19,878 nucleotides of DNA from NCBI GenBank assembly GCA_050731755.1, contig JBOHPP010000137.1, positions 1 through 19,878 of the forward strand. The letters run 5' to 3'. The notes below the pieces were generated by a model. The model searched no databases, was not told the origin of the DNA, and saw only the letters and a list, made by a program, of their open reading frames with translations. A program made the translations under genes and the position numbers. The stretch's first letter is position 1; every line of letters begins with the position of its first letter. Positions 11,323 to 19,855 of the stretch are shown here, one piece after another. The stretch comes from JBOHPP01 sp050731755 (GTDB lineage Bacteria > Methylomirabilota > Methylomirabilia > Rokubacteriales > CSP1-6).

Positions 11323-12819
11323 TCAGGGCGCCGCGGGCAGCGTGAACGTCACGCGCGTGCCGCGACCGGCCACGCTCGCCACACCGATGCGTCCGCCGTG
11401 GGCCTCGACGAGGGCTTTCACGAGGGCGAGCCCCAGCCCCACCCCGCGCGCCGCCTCCGCCGCCCCGGGCGCGCGGTAGTACGGATCGAAGACGTGCGGC
11501 AGCGCGTCGGGCGCGATGCCACGCCCTTCGTCGGCGACGGTGAACGCCAGGCCGGCACCGTCGGCGCGCGCGCTCACCATCACGCGGCTGCCCGCCGGCG
11601 AGTACTTGATAGCGTTCGACACCAGGTTCTTCACGATGCGGTCGAAGGCATCGGGATCGACTTGGGCCCGACATGGCCCGTCGGGGCAGTCGACATGGAC
11701 CCGGTGCGTGGGCACTCCTCGGCGGAAGATCTCGACGGCGGCGGCGAGCGCGGCCGCTACCGCGAGTGGAACGGGCACGATGCGGAGTTCGAGCCCCTGC
11801 TCGAGCCGCGACAGATCCAGCAGGTCGTCCACGATCCGGGTCAGCCGCTCCGTCTCGCCACGCATGATGCCGGCCAGGCGCTGCACCTCCCCGGCAGGGA
11901 ACCGGCGTACGCTCAGCAGCTCGCTGAAGCCTAGGAGCGCCGTGAGCGGTGTGCGGAGCTCGTGCGAGACGGTGGCGACGAACGCCGACTTCGCCCGGTC
12001 GACGGCTTCCAGGTGTCGCGTCGCCGCCGCGACCTTTTCGCCCAACTCCACGGTGAACCGGCGCTGACGCCAGCTGAGCCGGGCGTTCTCCAGGGCAAGC
12101 CCCAGGTACATGGCCAGGCGGGCCAGGGCCGCGCGGTCGCGAGGGCCGAGCTCGCCCGTGCGCTCCAGCGCCAACACGCCGATCGTCGCGCCGCGGGCCA
12201 GCATCGGCGCCACGAAGACCCGGTGTGGTCGCGGGCCGCCGCCGATGTCGGGCACGAACAGCGAGTTCCCCGTCGCGAGCACCCGGGCGACAGCCGACCC
12301 GGCCACCACACCATCACCGCCAGCGACCGTCAGCGTGTCGCCATCACGGACGACGAGGGCCAGGTCGGCGCCGGCCCACCGCGCGACGAGCAGGGCCCGC
12401 AGGCGTGCCAGCGCTACCGGCAGGGGCGCATCTTCGACCAGCGCGCGCTGCACAGCTATAAGGGTGTCGATCCGCGCCCGTTGCCGCCGGGCCGCGGAGG
12501 CCAGGGCGCCGACCAGTGGGCCGCCGAAAAGGAGGGTGACATTGCTGACGAGGTCCTCCAGAGCCGGCGCGGAGAGCCCGGTGTCCTCCAGGTGGGCGAA
12601 CAGGGCCGGCGCCCGGGTGAGGACCGCCCCGACCGCGGCCAGACCGCCCCCGAGCGCGCCGAACCGAAGCGCTGCCCCGATGACAGGAACCGCGAAGAGA
12701 TGACGCAGCGGCGAGGCCGGGGCCGGATCGATCGTGGAGACGAGGACGCCGAGGCCGGCGAGCCCGATACCCAGGGCCGCGGCGACCGCGAGGGCGTGCG
12801 GCGACCAGGCGCCGCCCAC
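11323..12819 (-). CDS. Sensor histidine kinase with N-terminal membrane region and GAF-like domain
   Basis: The 498-aa product has an N-terminal membrane region with about three hydrophobic segments (roughly 8-30, 40-70, 90-110; VAAALGIGLAGLGVLVS, LFAVPVIGAALRFGALGG and LLFGGPLVGALASA). Residues about 118-248 look like a GAF domain. A linker helix, HisKA (about 268-345) and HATPase_c (about 390-496) follow. H286 in FVATVSHELRTPLTALLGF is the phosphorylation site. N box N402 (KNLVSNAIKYS), G1 box DEGRGIAPD and G2 box GVGLGLALVK are intact, so it should be active. GTG 12819 starts 1 nt after the stop of the CPBP-like gene, so the two are coupled. Together with the receiver at 14309-14695 it probably forms one signalling unit, with kinase last in the cassette. 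Confidence 0.95.
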   Translation of the reverse strand: MGGAWSPHALAVAAALGIGLAGLGVLVSTIDPAPASPLRHLFAVPVIGAALRFGALGGGLAAVGAVLTRAPALFAHLEDTGLSAPALEDLVSNVTLLFGGPLVGALASAARRQRARIDTLIAVQRALVEDAPLPVALARLRALLVARWAGADLALVVRDGDTLTVAGGDGVVAGSAVARVLATGNSLFVPDIGGGPRPHRVFVAPMLARGATIGVLALERTGELGPRDRAALARLAMYLGLALENARLSWRQRRFTVELGEKVAAATRHLEAVDRAKSAFVATVSHELRTPLTALLGFSELLSVRRFPAGEVQRLAGIMRGETERLTRIVDDLLDLSRLEQGLELRIVPVPLAVAAALAAAVEIFRRGVPTHRVHVDCPDGPCRAQVDPDAFDRIVKNLVSNAIKYSPAGSRVMVSARADGAGLAFTVADEGRGIAPDALPHVFDPYYRAPGAAEAARGVGLGLALVKALVEAHGGRIGVASVAGRGTRVTFTLPAAP

Positions 12820-12820
12820 G

Positions 12821-13648
12821 TCAGCCGATGGCGAGCGCGCGGTACGCCGCGAAGAACGTCAGCGCGCCGGCGGCGCCGGGCACGACGCTGCCTGTTCGCC
12901 AGAAGAGCCAGCAGCAGGCCAGGCTCAGGAGCGAGAGATACACGACGGCGCCCGCGATCGTCTCCACGGCATGCGGGAGCAGAGGATCCAGCAGGTAGCG
13001 GCCGACGTATCCGATCGTGGCGACCATGGCCGCCGCCGCGAACGACGCTCGCCGCTGCATGTGATCGAACAGGACGCCGCGGAAGAAGAGCTCGCTGGAG
13101 GGGACGTTGATCCCGATATCGTAGGCCAGCGCCGCGAGGTACGCGCCGGCGCCGTCGTCGCGGAGGCGATAGCCGAGCGTGAGCGGCGCGGAGAACAGCA
13201 TGTGAGCGCCGAGGGTGGCGCCGGTCCCGAGCCCCAGGAGCATCCCACTGGCCGGCGATGGACGCCTGACGCCGACGGAGCCCAGGCGCCCGCGCCGCGC
13301 GGCGAGCGTGAGCCAGAGCAGGACGGCTGGAGCGGCGACAGCGCCGCGTCGATCGAGCGCGGCCGCGGCAAGAGCCACCGTGACCAAGCCGATCGACACC
13401 AGCGCCGGCCCGATCGGGCTCCAGGTCGGGCTCCCGCTGCGCGCGGCGCGGCTCAGCGCCGCGCTGAGCAGGGCTCCGTGAAGGGCGACCAGGCCGGCGA
13501 CGCGCAGCGCCTCCGGTGGCATCCACCCTCCGGCCACGAGGAGCGCGGCCGTGCCCACCTCGGCGGCCAGGGCCAGCGCCGGAACGAGCGGCGCGCCCAG
13601 CCGCCACTGGGGCGGGGGCGCAACCGCGGCCTCAAGCGCCCACACCAC
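12821..13648 (-). CDS. Multi-pass membrane protein, CPBP (Rce1-like) type, degenerate active site
   Basis: From GTG 13648 the 275-aa product has about seven or eight hydrophobic stretches. Residues 184-191 read SSELFFRG, matching the CPBP protease core EExxxRG except that the first, catalytic glutamate is serine (S185); E186 and R190 are kept. Downstream conserved histidines of the family are hard to place: H198 lies close after the core, and H226 sits in LLPHAVETIAG. CPBP proteins are intramembrane proteases or protein-binding relatives, so this one may be inactive. The start overlaps the end of the HD-GYP gene by 17 nt, and the kinase starts 1 nt behind its stop. GTG 13645 is equally possible. 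A role as membrane sensor or partner of the kinase is inference from context. Confidence 0.75.
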   Translation of the reverse strand: MVWALEAAVAPPPQWRLGAPLVPALALAAEVGTAALLVAGGWMPPEALRVAGLVALHGALLSAALSRAARSGSPTWSPIGPALVSIGLVTVALAAAALDRRGAVAAPAVLLWLTLAARRGRLGSVGVRRPSPASGMLLGLGTGATLGAHMLFSAPLTLGYRLRDDGAGAYLAALAYDIGINVPSSELFFRGVLFDHMQRRASFAAAAMVATIGYVGRYLLDPLLPHAVETIAGAVVYLSLLSLACCWLFWRTGSVVPGAAGALTFFAAYRALAIG

Positions 13649-14324
13649 CGTGGTGCAGTCTGAAGAAGGCGGCGACCGCCAGCGCATCGAGCGTGCGGCC
13701 CGCCTCAGCCGCGAGCGCTTCCACGGCCTGCGGGTGATCGAGCGCCACCCGGTAGGGCCGGTCGGACGTGAGCGCATCGTACACGTCGGCGACGGCGATG
13801 ATGCGAGCACCCAGCGGGATCGCCTCGCCGATCAGCCCGTCGGGGTAGCCGCTGCCGTCCCAGCGCTCGTGATGGTGGCGGATCAGCGGGGCGGCGGCAG
13901 CCAGGAACTCGAAGGGCGCGACGATCTGGGCACCGAGTACCGGGTGCCGTCGCATCAGGGACCACTCGTCCTCGGTGAGTGGGCCGCGCTTGCCCAGCAC
14001 GGCCTCGGGGACGCCGATCTTGCCCAGGTCGTGCAGCAAACCGGCCTGGGCGATCGCCTCGACCTCGAGCGCGCCCAGCGCCAACGCGGCCGCGAGGCTC
14101 CGGCTACAGGCGCCTACCCGCTCGGAGTGGCCGCGGGTATACGGGTCCTTGGTTTCCAGCGCATTGGCCAGACCCATTAGCGATTGGCAGACGGCGCGCT
14201 GCATCCCCTGGTAGAGGTGCCGGACGTCTTCTGCGTAGCGGAGGGTCTGCGCGTACGCGGCATTCAGCCGCCGATAGGCAAGCGCCAGCTCGTCGCGGGC
14301 GACCGGCGTTACCGGCGCGCCCAC
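13632..14324 (-). CDS. HD-GYP domain protein, probable cyclic-di-GMP phosphodiesterase
   Basis: From GTG 14324 the 230-aa protein has a helical N-terminus (about 11-50, coiled-coil like) and an HD-GYP domain (about 50-210). Metal ligands and signatures are intact: H66 (TRGHSERV), H98-D99 with GKIG (LLHDLGKIG), H127 (MRRHPVLG), H150/H151 in the HHHERWDGSGYPDGL stretch holding the GYP motif, and D180 (IIAVADVYDALTSDRPYR). The family degrades cyclic di-GMP, lowering this messenger. It lacks its own receiver; the separate receiver gene ends inside its first codons (16-nt overlap), a split version of the common receiver-HD-GYP fusion. The longer open frame up to 14507 is arginine/proline-rich noise in the shadow of the receiver gene. 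Confidence 0.92.
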   Translation of the reverse strand: MGAPVTPVARDELALAYRRLNAAYAQTLRYAEDVRHLYQGMQRAVCQSLMGLANALETKDPYTRGHSERVGACSRSLAAALALGALEVEAIAQAGLLHDLGKIGVPEAVLGKRGPLTEDEWSLMRRHPVLGAQIVAPFEFLAAAAPLIRHHHERWDGSGYPDGLIGEAIPLGARIIAVADVYDALTSDRPYRVALDHPQAVEALAAEAGRTLDALAVAAFFRLHHGGVGA

Positions 14325-14695
14325 GGGGTCGTCCCGGGCACCAGCTGCTCGACCAGGGAGAGCAGGCGCACCGGCGAGAAGGGCTTGGTCAAGTACTCGT
14401 CGGCGCCGGCGGCCAGCCCGCGTTCCACGTCGGCGCGCTGGGCCGCCGCCGTCAGCATCACGATGCGGAGGTCGCCGAGCCGCGGGTCGTGGCGCAGACG
14501 CCGGCACACCTCGAGCCCGCTGACGTCGGGCAGGTTGACGTCGAGCAGCACCAGTTCCGGCCGTTCGACCTCCACCAGCATCAGCGCCTCGGCGCCCGCC
14601 TCCGCCGTCACCACCCGGACCCGGTCGTCCTCCAGCGTGATCCGCACCAGCTCCACGATGTTCGGTTCGTCGTCGACGATGAGCACGGTCGGCAT
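14309..14695 (-). CDS. Single-domain response regulator, RR3
   Basis: The 128-aa receiver has D8/D9 in VLIVDDEPNIVE, phospho-acceptor D52 in LVLLDVNLPDVSGLEV, T82 in IVMLTAAAQ and K104 in YLTKPFSP. ATG 14695 starts the protein right before strand 1; the frame is open upstream into atpC, but that part is arginine/proline-rich noise. It is followed, overlapping by 16 nt, by the HD-GYP gene, so it probably controls that enzyme in trans. The kinase two genes further on is the obvious phosphodonor. The gap to atpC (131 nt) shows no clear terminator or promoter. Confidence 0.94.
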   Translation of the reverse strand: MPTVLIVDDEPNIVELVRITLEDDRVRVVTAEAGAEALMLVEVERPELVLLDVNLPDVSGLEVCRRLRHDPRLGDLRIVMLTAAAQRADVERGLAAGADEYLTKPFSPVRLLSLVEQLVPGTTPWARR

Positions 14696-14826
14696 GCCAT
14701 CGACCCGGGTGCGAGCGTCGTGCCGTGATTGCCGGGCGCAGAAATGCGGAGTTCGCGTGGGAGGCCGGCGCGCCCTGTCGGGCCGACGGGGCAGGGTGCC
14801 CGGTTCCCTGGGCAGCGGCTGCGGAT

Positions 14827-15237
14827 CTAGTGTGGGCGGCCCGAAACTTGGAGTCGGGTCAGCGCCCGGGCCAGCGCGCACGCGGCGCGGGCGTAGTCGA
14901 TCTCCTCCTGAGCCCGGCCGGCCAGGCGCTGCTCGGCCCGCTGCCGGGCGCGCTCGGCGCGCTCGCGATCGATCTCGGTCGGGCGCTCCGCCGTGTCGAC
15001 CAACACGATCACCTTGTCGTTGCGGACCTCGGCGAAGCCGCCGGCGACAGCCAGGTGAAACTCGTCCCGACCCCGGCGATACATCAGCTCACCAATGCCC
15101 AGGGTGGTGAGAAACGGGGCGTGGCCGGACAGCACGCCGAAGTATCCCTCGATGCCGGGCGCCACGACCTCGTCCACGACCTCGGCGACGACGAGGCGGG
15201 TGGGTGTCGCGACCTCCAGCGTGAGCCCTTCGGCCAC
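14827..15237 (-). CDS. atpC: F-type ATP synthase epsilon subunit
   Basis: Epsilon sits on the central stalk and links gamma to the c-ring, also acting as brake. The 136-aa product has the N-terminal beta sandwich (LTLEVATPTRLVVAEVVDEV, APGIEGYFGVLSGHAPFLTTL, LAVAGGFAEVRNDKVIVLVD) and a C-terminal helical hairpin (about 88-130). GTG 15237 follows the atpD stop without a gap (TGAGTG), so translation is coupled. It is the last gene of the atp block. Confidence 0.96.
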   Translation of the reverse strand: MAEGLTLEVATPTRLVVAEVVDEVVAPGIEGYFGVLSGHAPFLTTLGIGELMYRRGRDEFHLAVAGGFAEVRNDKVIVLVDTAERPTEIDRERAERARQRAEQRLAGRAQEEIDYARAACALARALTRLQVSGRPH

Positions 15238-16659
15238 TCAGGCGGCCTCGCGCAGCCGCTTGGCCTTGTCCATGGCCTCGGCAATGTCGCCCACCATGTA
15301 GAAGGCCTGCTCGGGGAGCTCGTCGTGCTTGCCCTCGACGACCTCCTTGAAGCTCTTGATGGTGTCGGCGAGCTTCACATACCGCCCCTGCGTGCCGGTA
15401 AAGGCCTCGGCCACGAACATCGGTTGGGAGAGGAGCCGCTGGATCTTGCGGGCTCGGGCGACGGTGAGCTTGTCCTCGTCGGAGAGCTCCTCCATGCCCA
15501 GGATGGCGATGATGTCCTGCAGGTCGCGGTAGCGCTGCAAGATCGACTGCACGGCGCGCGCCGTCTGGTAGTGCTCCTCGCCCAGGATCGCCGGGTCGAG
15601 GATCCGCGAGGTCGAGGCCAACGGGTCCACGGCCGGATAGATGCCCAGCTCGGTGAGCGCGCGGCTCAGCACGGTGGTCGCGTCGAGATGGGCGAAGGCC
15701 GTGGCCGGCGCCGGATCGGTGATGTCGTCGGCGGGCACGTAGATCGCCTGGACCGAGGTGATCGAGCCCTTCTTGGTCGAGGTGATGCGCTCCTGCAGCG
15801 CGCCCATCTCGGTGGCCAACGTCGGCTGGTAGCCGACGGCCGACGGCATCCGGCCCAGGAGCGCCGAGACCTCGGATCCCGCCTGGGTGAATCGGAAAAT
15901 GTTGTCGATGAACAGAAGAACGTCCTGGCCTTCTTCATCGCGGAAGTACTCGGCGGCGGTCAGGCCAGTCAGCCCCACGCGCAGCCGGGCCCCCGGTGGC
16001 TCGGTCATCTGGCCGAAGATCAGCGCCGTCTTGCCGAGCACCCCCGAGTCCTTGAAGTCGTGATAGAGCTCGTTGCCCTCGCGCGTGCGCTCCCCCACCC
16101 CGGCGAAGACCGAGATACCGCCATGCTGCTTGGCGATGTTGTTGATCAGCTCCATGATGAGGATCGTCTTGCCCACCCCGGCGCCGCCGAAGAGTCCCGT
16201 CTTGCCGCCCTTGGTGTACGGCTCGAGCAGGTCCACCACCTTGATGCCGGTTTCGAACATCTCGACCTTCGTGGACTGGTCCTCGAAGTCGGGCGCCGGC
16301 CGGTGGATCGGGTAGTGTTTCTTGGCCTGGATGGCCGGCCCCTTGTCCACCGGCTCGCCGATGATGTTGAGGATGCGGCCCAGCGTCTCCTTGCCCACCG
16401 GGATGGTGATGGGGCCGCCGGTATCGCGCACGGCCATACCCCGGGTGAGGCCGTCGGTGGAGGCCATGGCCACCGTGCGCACCGTGCTCTCGCCCAGGTG
16501 TTGGGCCACCTCCAGCACCAGCCGCTGCGAGTAGGAGAAGATGTCCTTCATCTCCACGCCCTGCACCTCCAGGGCGTTGTAGATGGCCGGTAGCCGGCCC
16601 GCCTCGAACTCCACGTCGACCACGGGCCCGATGACCTGAACGATCTTCCCCTCACTCAT
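15238..16659 (-). CDS. atpD: F-type ATP synthase beta subunit
   Basis: This is the catalytic subunit of F1. The 473-aa length is standard. P-loop GGAGVGKT at 158-165, catalytic E190 within GERTREGNELYHDF, LIFGQMTEPPGARLRVGLTG, and the SQAGSEVSALLGRMPSAVGY-type block (here TQAGSEVSALLGRMPSAVGY) are intact. DELSEED appears as EELSDED (in GMEELSDEDKLTVARARK). ATG 16659 overlaps the atpG stop (ATGA), with AGGAG-like sequence just before it. It should be fully functional. Confidence 0.99.
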   Translation of the reverse strand: MSEGKIVQVIGPVVDVEFEAGRLPAIYNALEVQGVEMKDIFSYSQRLVLEVAQHLGESTVRTVAMASTDGLTRGMAVRDTGGPITIPVGKETLGRILNIIGEPVDKGPAIQAKKHYPIHRPAPDFEDQSTKVEMFETGIKVVDLLEPYTKGGKTGLFGGAGVGKTILIMELINNIAKQHGGISVFAGVGERTREGNELYHDFKDSGVLGKTALIFGQMTEPPGARLRVGLTGLTAAEYFRDEEGQDVLLFIDNIFRFTQAGSEVSALLGRMPSAVGYQPTLATEMGALQERITSTKKGSITSVQAIYVPADDITDPAPATAFAHLDATTVLSRALTELGIYPAVDPLASTSRILDPAILGEEHYQTARAVQSILQRYRDLQDIIAILGMEELSDEDKLTVARARKIQRLLSQPMFVAEAFTGTQGRYVKLADTIKSFKEVVEGKHDELPEQAFYMVGDIAEAMDKAKRLREAA

Positions 16660-17537
16660 GCTTCCGCTCCTTGCTTGAGCGCTTCGGCGCCGCCCACGAT
16701 GTCCAGCAACTCCTTGGTGATCTTTTCCTGGCGGGCCTTGTTGTACTGGATGGTGAGCACGCCGATCATCTCGGTGGCGTTCTTGGTGGCCGCCTCCATG
16801 GCCGTCATGCGCGCTCCGTACTCGCCGGCCAGGGACTCCATGAGCGCGCGGTAGACCTGGATGCGGACGTGGCGGGGCAGCAGGTCACTCAGGATGGCCT
16901 CGGGGTTCGGCTCGTAGACGTAGTCGACCGGCGCTGTCTCGACGCCCTCCGCCTCGCCCCGAGGAATCGGCAGCAGCTGCACGCGGACGGGGCGCTGCAC
17001 GGCCACCGAGCGGAACTCGTTGTAGACGAGGTACACCTCGTCGACCTCCCCGGCCAGATATTGCTGCACCAGGAAGTCGGCCAACTCCTGGGCGTGGCCG
17101 AAGGCCAGGCGGTCCCAGAAGCCGACCATGGCGTGCTTGACGATCCACGACCGCCGCCGGTAGAAGTCGCGGGCCTTGCGCCCCACGACGACCAGCGTGA
17201 GATCGGCCTGGCTCGACTGGCGCACGAGCTCCATCGCCCGGCGGATGATGTTGGCGTTGAACGCCCCGGCCAACCCGCGGTCGGCGGTGATGACGACGAT
17301 CTGCCGGCGCGGACCTTCCCGCTGCTCGAGCAGCGGATGGGCGGCGCCCTCGGCGCCGACGGCCGAGACGAGGTTGCCCAGAAGCTCGGCCATCTTCCCG
17401 GCGTAGGGCCGCGCGGCCAGGATCCGTTCGTGGGCCCGCCGCAACTTGGCCGCGGCCACCAGCTTCATGGCCCGCGTGATCTTCTGAGTCGACTGGACCG
17501 ATCGGATCCGCCGCCGGATGTCCCGCAGCGTGGCCAT
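16656..17537 (-). CDS. atpG: F-type ATP synthase gamma subunit
   Basis: Gamma is the rotating central shaft. The 293-aa protein opens with the conserved helix LRDIRRRIRSVQSTQKITRA and KLVAAAKLRRA, holds the VVITADRGLAGAFNANIIR block, and ends with the conserved C-terminal helix containing MEAATKNATEMIGVLTIQYN and ARQEKITKELLDIVGGAEAL. ATG 17537 directly abuts the atpA stop (TAGATG). Nothing is missing compared with the family. Confidence 0.98.
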   Translation of the reverse strand: MATLRDIRRRIRSVQSTQKITRAMKLVAAAKLRRAHERILAARPYAGKMAELLGNLVSAVGAEGAAHPLLEQREGPRRQIVVITADRGLAGAFNANIIRRAMELVRQSSQADLTLVVVGRKARDFYRRRSWIVKHAMVGFWDRLAFGHAQELADFLVQQYLAGEVDEVYLVYNEFRSVAVQRPVRVQLLPIPRGEAEGVETAPVDYVYEPNPEAILSDLLPRHVRIQVYRALMESLAGEYGARMTAMEAATKNATEMIGVLTIQYNKARQEKITKELLDIVGGAEALKQGAEA

Positions 17538-19064
17538 CTAGGCGGCCTTGATGCCTCGGGCGGAGGAGAACTCGGTCTTGGCCGCGGCCACGGCCTTGGT
17601 CAGCGTCTCCTGCAGGGTGCCGCCGATCTCCTTTTTGTCCCGGATCTCCCCGAGGATGGCCGGCTGCTTGCGCTCGAGCCAGCCGTAAAAGAACTCTTCA
17701 AAGCCGCGGACCGCATCCGCCGGCAGGTCGTCGAGCAGGCCCTGGGAGCCGGCGAAGATGATGGCGACCTGCTTCTCGACGGGCAGTGGCTGGTACTGGC
17801 CCTGCTTGAGCAGTTCCACCATCCGCTGGCCGCGAGCCAGCTGCATCTGCGTGGCCCGGTCGAGATCGGAACCGAACTGGGCGAAGGCCGCCAGCTCACG
17901 GTACTGGGCGAGATCGAGCCGAAGCTTACCCGCCACCTGCCGCATGGCCTTGATCTGGGCCGCGCCGCCCACCCGGGACACCGACAGGCCCACGTTCACC
18001 GCGGGCCGGATGCCCGCGAAGAACAGATCGCCCTCGAGATAGATCTGGCCGTCGGTGATGGAGATGACGTTGGTCGGGATGTAAGCGGAAACATCGCCCA
18101 GCTGCGTCTCGATGATCGGCAGCGCGGTGAGCGATCCGCCGCCCAGTTCATCGTTGAGCTTGGCCGCCCGCTCCAGCAGACGCGAGTGGAGGTAGAAGAC
18201 GTCGCCGGGATAGGCCTCGCGCCCCGGCGGCCGGCGCAGGAGCAACGAGAGCTGCCGGTAGGCGGCGGCGTGCTTGCTGAGATCGTCGTAGACGCAGAGG
18301 GCGTGGCGCTTGGAGTCGCGGAAGTACTCGCCCATCGTTACCCCGGCGTAGGGGGCGAGGTACTGGAGCGGAGCCGGCTCGGAGGCCGAGGCCACCACCA
18401 CCGTGGTGTAGGCCATGGCTTCTGCATCCTCCAAAACCTTCACGACTTGGGCCACCGTGGAGCGCTTCTGGCCGACGGCCACGTAGAAGCAGTACACGCC
18501 CTGGCCCTTCTGGTTGATGATCGTGTCCACCGCGATGGCGGTCTTCCCGGTCCCGCGATCGCCGATGATCAGCTCGCGTTGGCCTCGGCCGATGGGGATC
18601 ATGGAGTCGATGGCCTTGAGGCCGGTCTGCAGTGGCTCCTTCACCGATCGGCGGTCCACCACACCCGGGGCGTAGCGCTCGACGGGTCGAAATTCCTTGG
18701 TGTTGACGGGCCCCTTGCCGTCGACCGGTTGCCCGAGCGCGCTCACGACGCGGCCGATCAGGGCCTCGCCCACCGGCACCTGGGCGATGCGGTTGGTGCG
18801 TTTGACCACGTCCCCTTCCCGGATGAGCGTGTCCTCGCCCAGCAGCACGGCGCCCACCTGGTCCTGTTCGAGGTTGAGCACCATGCCCACGACGTCGTGT
18901 GGGAACTGGAGCAGCTCCCCGGCCATCGCCTTCTCCAGGCCGTAGACCCGGGCGATGCCGTCGCCGACCTCGATGACCCGGCCGACCTCCTGCAGGTCCA
19001 CCTCCGTCTCGTAGCCGGCCAGCTGCTGCTTGATGATCTCGGTGATTTCTCCGGCCCTGATCAT
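17538..19064 (-). CDS. atpA: F-type ATP synthase alpha subunit
   Basis: This is the non-catalytic nucleotide-binding subunit of F1. At 508 aa it has normal length. The P-loop is GDRGTGKT at 168-175 (GDRQTGKT is more usual, so one Q to G change), and the arginine-finger block is GLSVSRVGGAAQIKAMRQV. The N-terminal helix (IRAGEITEIIKQQL) and VIEVGDGIARVYGLEKAMAGE beta barrel are complete. AGGAGA shortly before ATG 19064 supports the start. It lies 9 nt behind atpH. Confidence 0.99.
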   Translation of the reverse strand: MIRAGEITEIIKQQLAGYETEVDLQEVGRVIEVGDGIARVYGLEKAMAGELLQFPHDVVGMVLNLEQDQVGAVLLGEDTLIREGDVVKRTNRIAQVPVGEALIGRVVSALGQPVDGKGPVNTKEFRPVERYAPGVVDRRSVKEPLQTGLKAIDSMIPIGRGQRELIIGDRGTGKTAIAVDTIINQKGQGVYCFYVAVGQKRSTVAQVVKVLEDAEAMAYTTVVVASASEPAPLQYLAPYAGVTMGEYFRDSKRHALCVYDDLSKHAAAYRQLSLLLRRPPGREAYPGDVFYLHSRLLERAAKLNDELGGGSLTALPIIETQLGDVSAYIPTNVISITDGQIYLEGDLFFAGIRPAVNVGLSVSRVGGAAQIKAMRQVAGKLRLDLAQYRELAAFAQFGSDLDRATQMQLARGQRMVELLKQGQYQPLPVEKQVAIIFAGSQGLLDDLPADAVRGFEEFFYGWLERKQPAILGEIRDKKEIGGTLQETLTKAVAAAKTEFSSARGIKAA

Positions 19065-19073
19065 GCGAGTCTC

Positions 19074-19622
19074 CTATCCCCGCGCGAGACGATCCTTCAA
19101 GCGACCGAGCTGTCCATCGAGGCTCCCGTCGACGACGTAGCTGTCGACCTCGGCCACGAAGCCCCCCAGCAATTGCTGATCCACGACCTCGTCGAGCACC
19201 ACGTGCTTGCCCCCGAGCGCCCGGCCCAATCGTTGCCGCAGCTCGTCCTGCTCGGCCGCGGAGAGCGGTACCGCGGTGCGCACCCGGGCTCGCGCGCGTC
19301 CGAGGTCGTCATCGACGAGCTCGCGGTAGACTTCGGCGATGGCCTCGAGATGATCGGCGCGTCGGTGGTGCGCCACCAGCCCCAGGAAGTCGCGGGTCAG
19401 CGCCGACAGGCCCAGCCGTGAGGCCACCTCGAGGGCGACGGTCCGCTGGGCACTGGCCGAGACCCACGGCCGCTCGAAGAACTCCCGCAGCCCGGGTTCG
19501 CGCGCCAGGGTCTCGCCGACGGATCCGAGCTCGCGCGCCACCGGCTCCGTCTCATTGCGCTCCTTGGCGAGCTGCCAGAGGGCGCGCGCGTAGGGCTTGG
19601 CGGCCGCCGATTGCGGCTTCAT
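19074..19622 (-). CDS. atpH: F-type ATP synthase delta subunit
   Basis: Delta (OSCP) joins F1 to the peripheral stalk. The 182-aa product has the N-terminal helical domain (AAAKPYARALWQLAKERNE ... GLREFFERPWVSASAQRTVA) and the C-terminal part with VRTAVPLSAAEQDELRQRLG, then VDQQLLGGFVAEVDSYVVDG and SLDGQLGRLKDRL, as in the family. ATG 19622 is the only sensible start. It is the first atp gene on this strand; atpB, atpE and atpF do not lie in the 256 nt upstream, where another element begins on the opposite strand. Either the operon is naturally split or an insertion separates it from atpF. Confidence 0.96.
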   Translation of the reverse strand: MKPQSAAAKPYARALWQLAKERNETEPVARELGSVGETLAREPGLREFFERPWVSASAQRTVALEVASRLGLSALTRDFLGLVAHHRRADHLEAIAEVYRELVDDDLGRARARVRTAVPLSAAEQDELRQRLGRALGGKHVVLDEVVDQQLLGGFVAEVDSYVVDGSLDGQLGRLKDRLARG

Positions 19623-19691
19623 TGTAATTCCACACCCGCTGCGCGGACCCGCGACGGATGAAATGCTCTAGACTTGTGCGCGGGCGTCGGC

Positions 19692-19788
19692 ATCGAGGTC
19701 GGCCCTCGATTGGTGCGACGAGCCCGAATTGTAATTTGACCCGGAGCCCTCCGCGCACCCCGTACTGCGGCCACCGGTCGACGACCGG
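19692..19788 (+). other. Structured non-coding stretch with two perfect hairpins upstream of the putative transposase
   Basis: ATCGAGG (19692-19698) and CCTCGAT (19704-19710) form a perfect 7-bp stem with a 5-nt loop. CCGGTC (19774-19779) and GACCGG (19783-19788) form a perfect 6-bp stem with a 3-nt loop. The surrounding 19623-19855 shows no gene. If the next gene is IS110-type, this is where the element's left end and its guide (bridge) RNA could lie, but no such RNA is proven here. Confidence 0.35.
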
Positions 19789-19855
19789 AGAGCGCGCCTT
19801 CTAACTTTCGCCAACGTGGGCTCCACGCCGGCGCCACATTCCCGAGGAGGTCGCC

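Noticed and set aside
14696..14826. Possible terminator between atpC and RR3
   Set aside because: A GC-rich imperfect hairpin can be drawn, but it has mismatches and no T-tract, so read-through or another promoter cannot be decided.
16671..19421. Plus-strand frame of 916 codons opposite the atp genes
   Set aside because: Antisense shadow of atpG, atpA and atpH; no independent evidence of coding.
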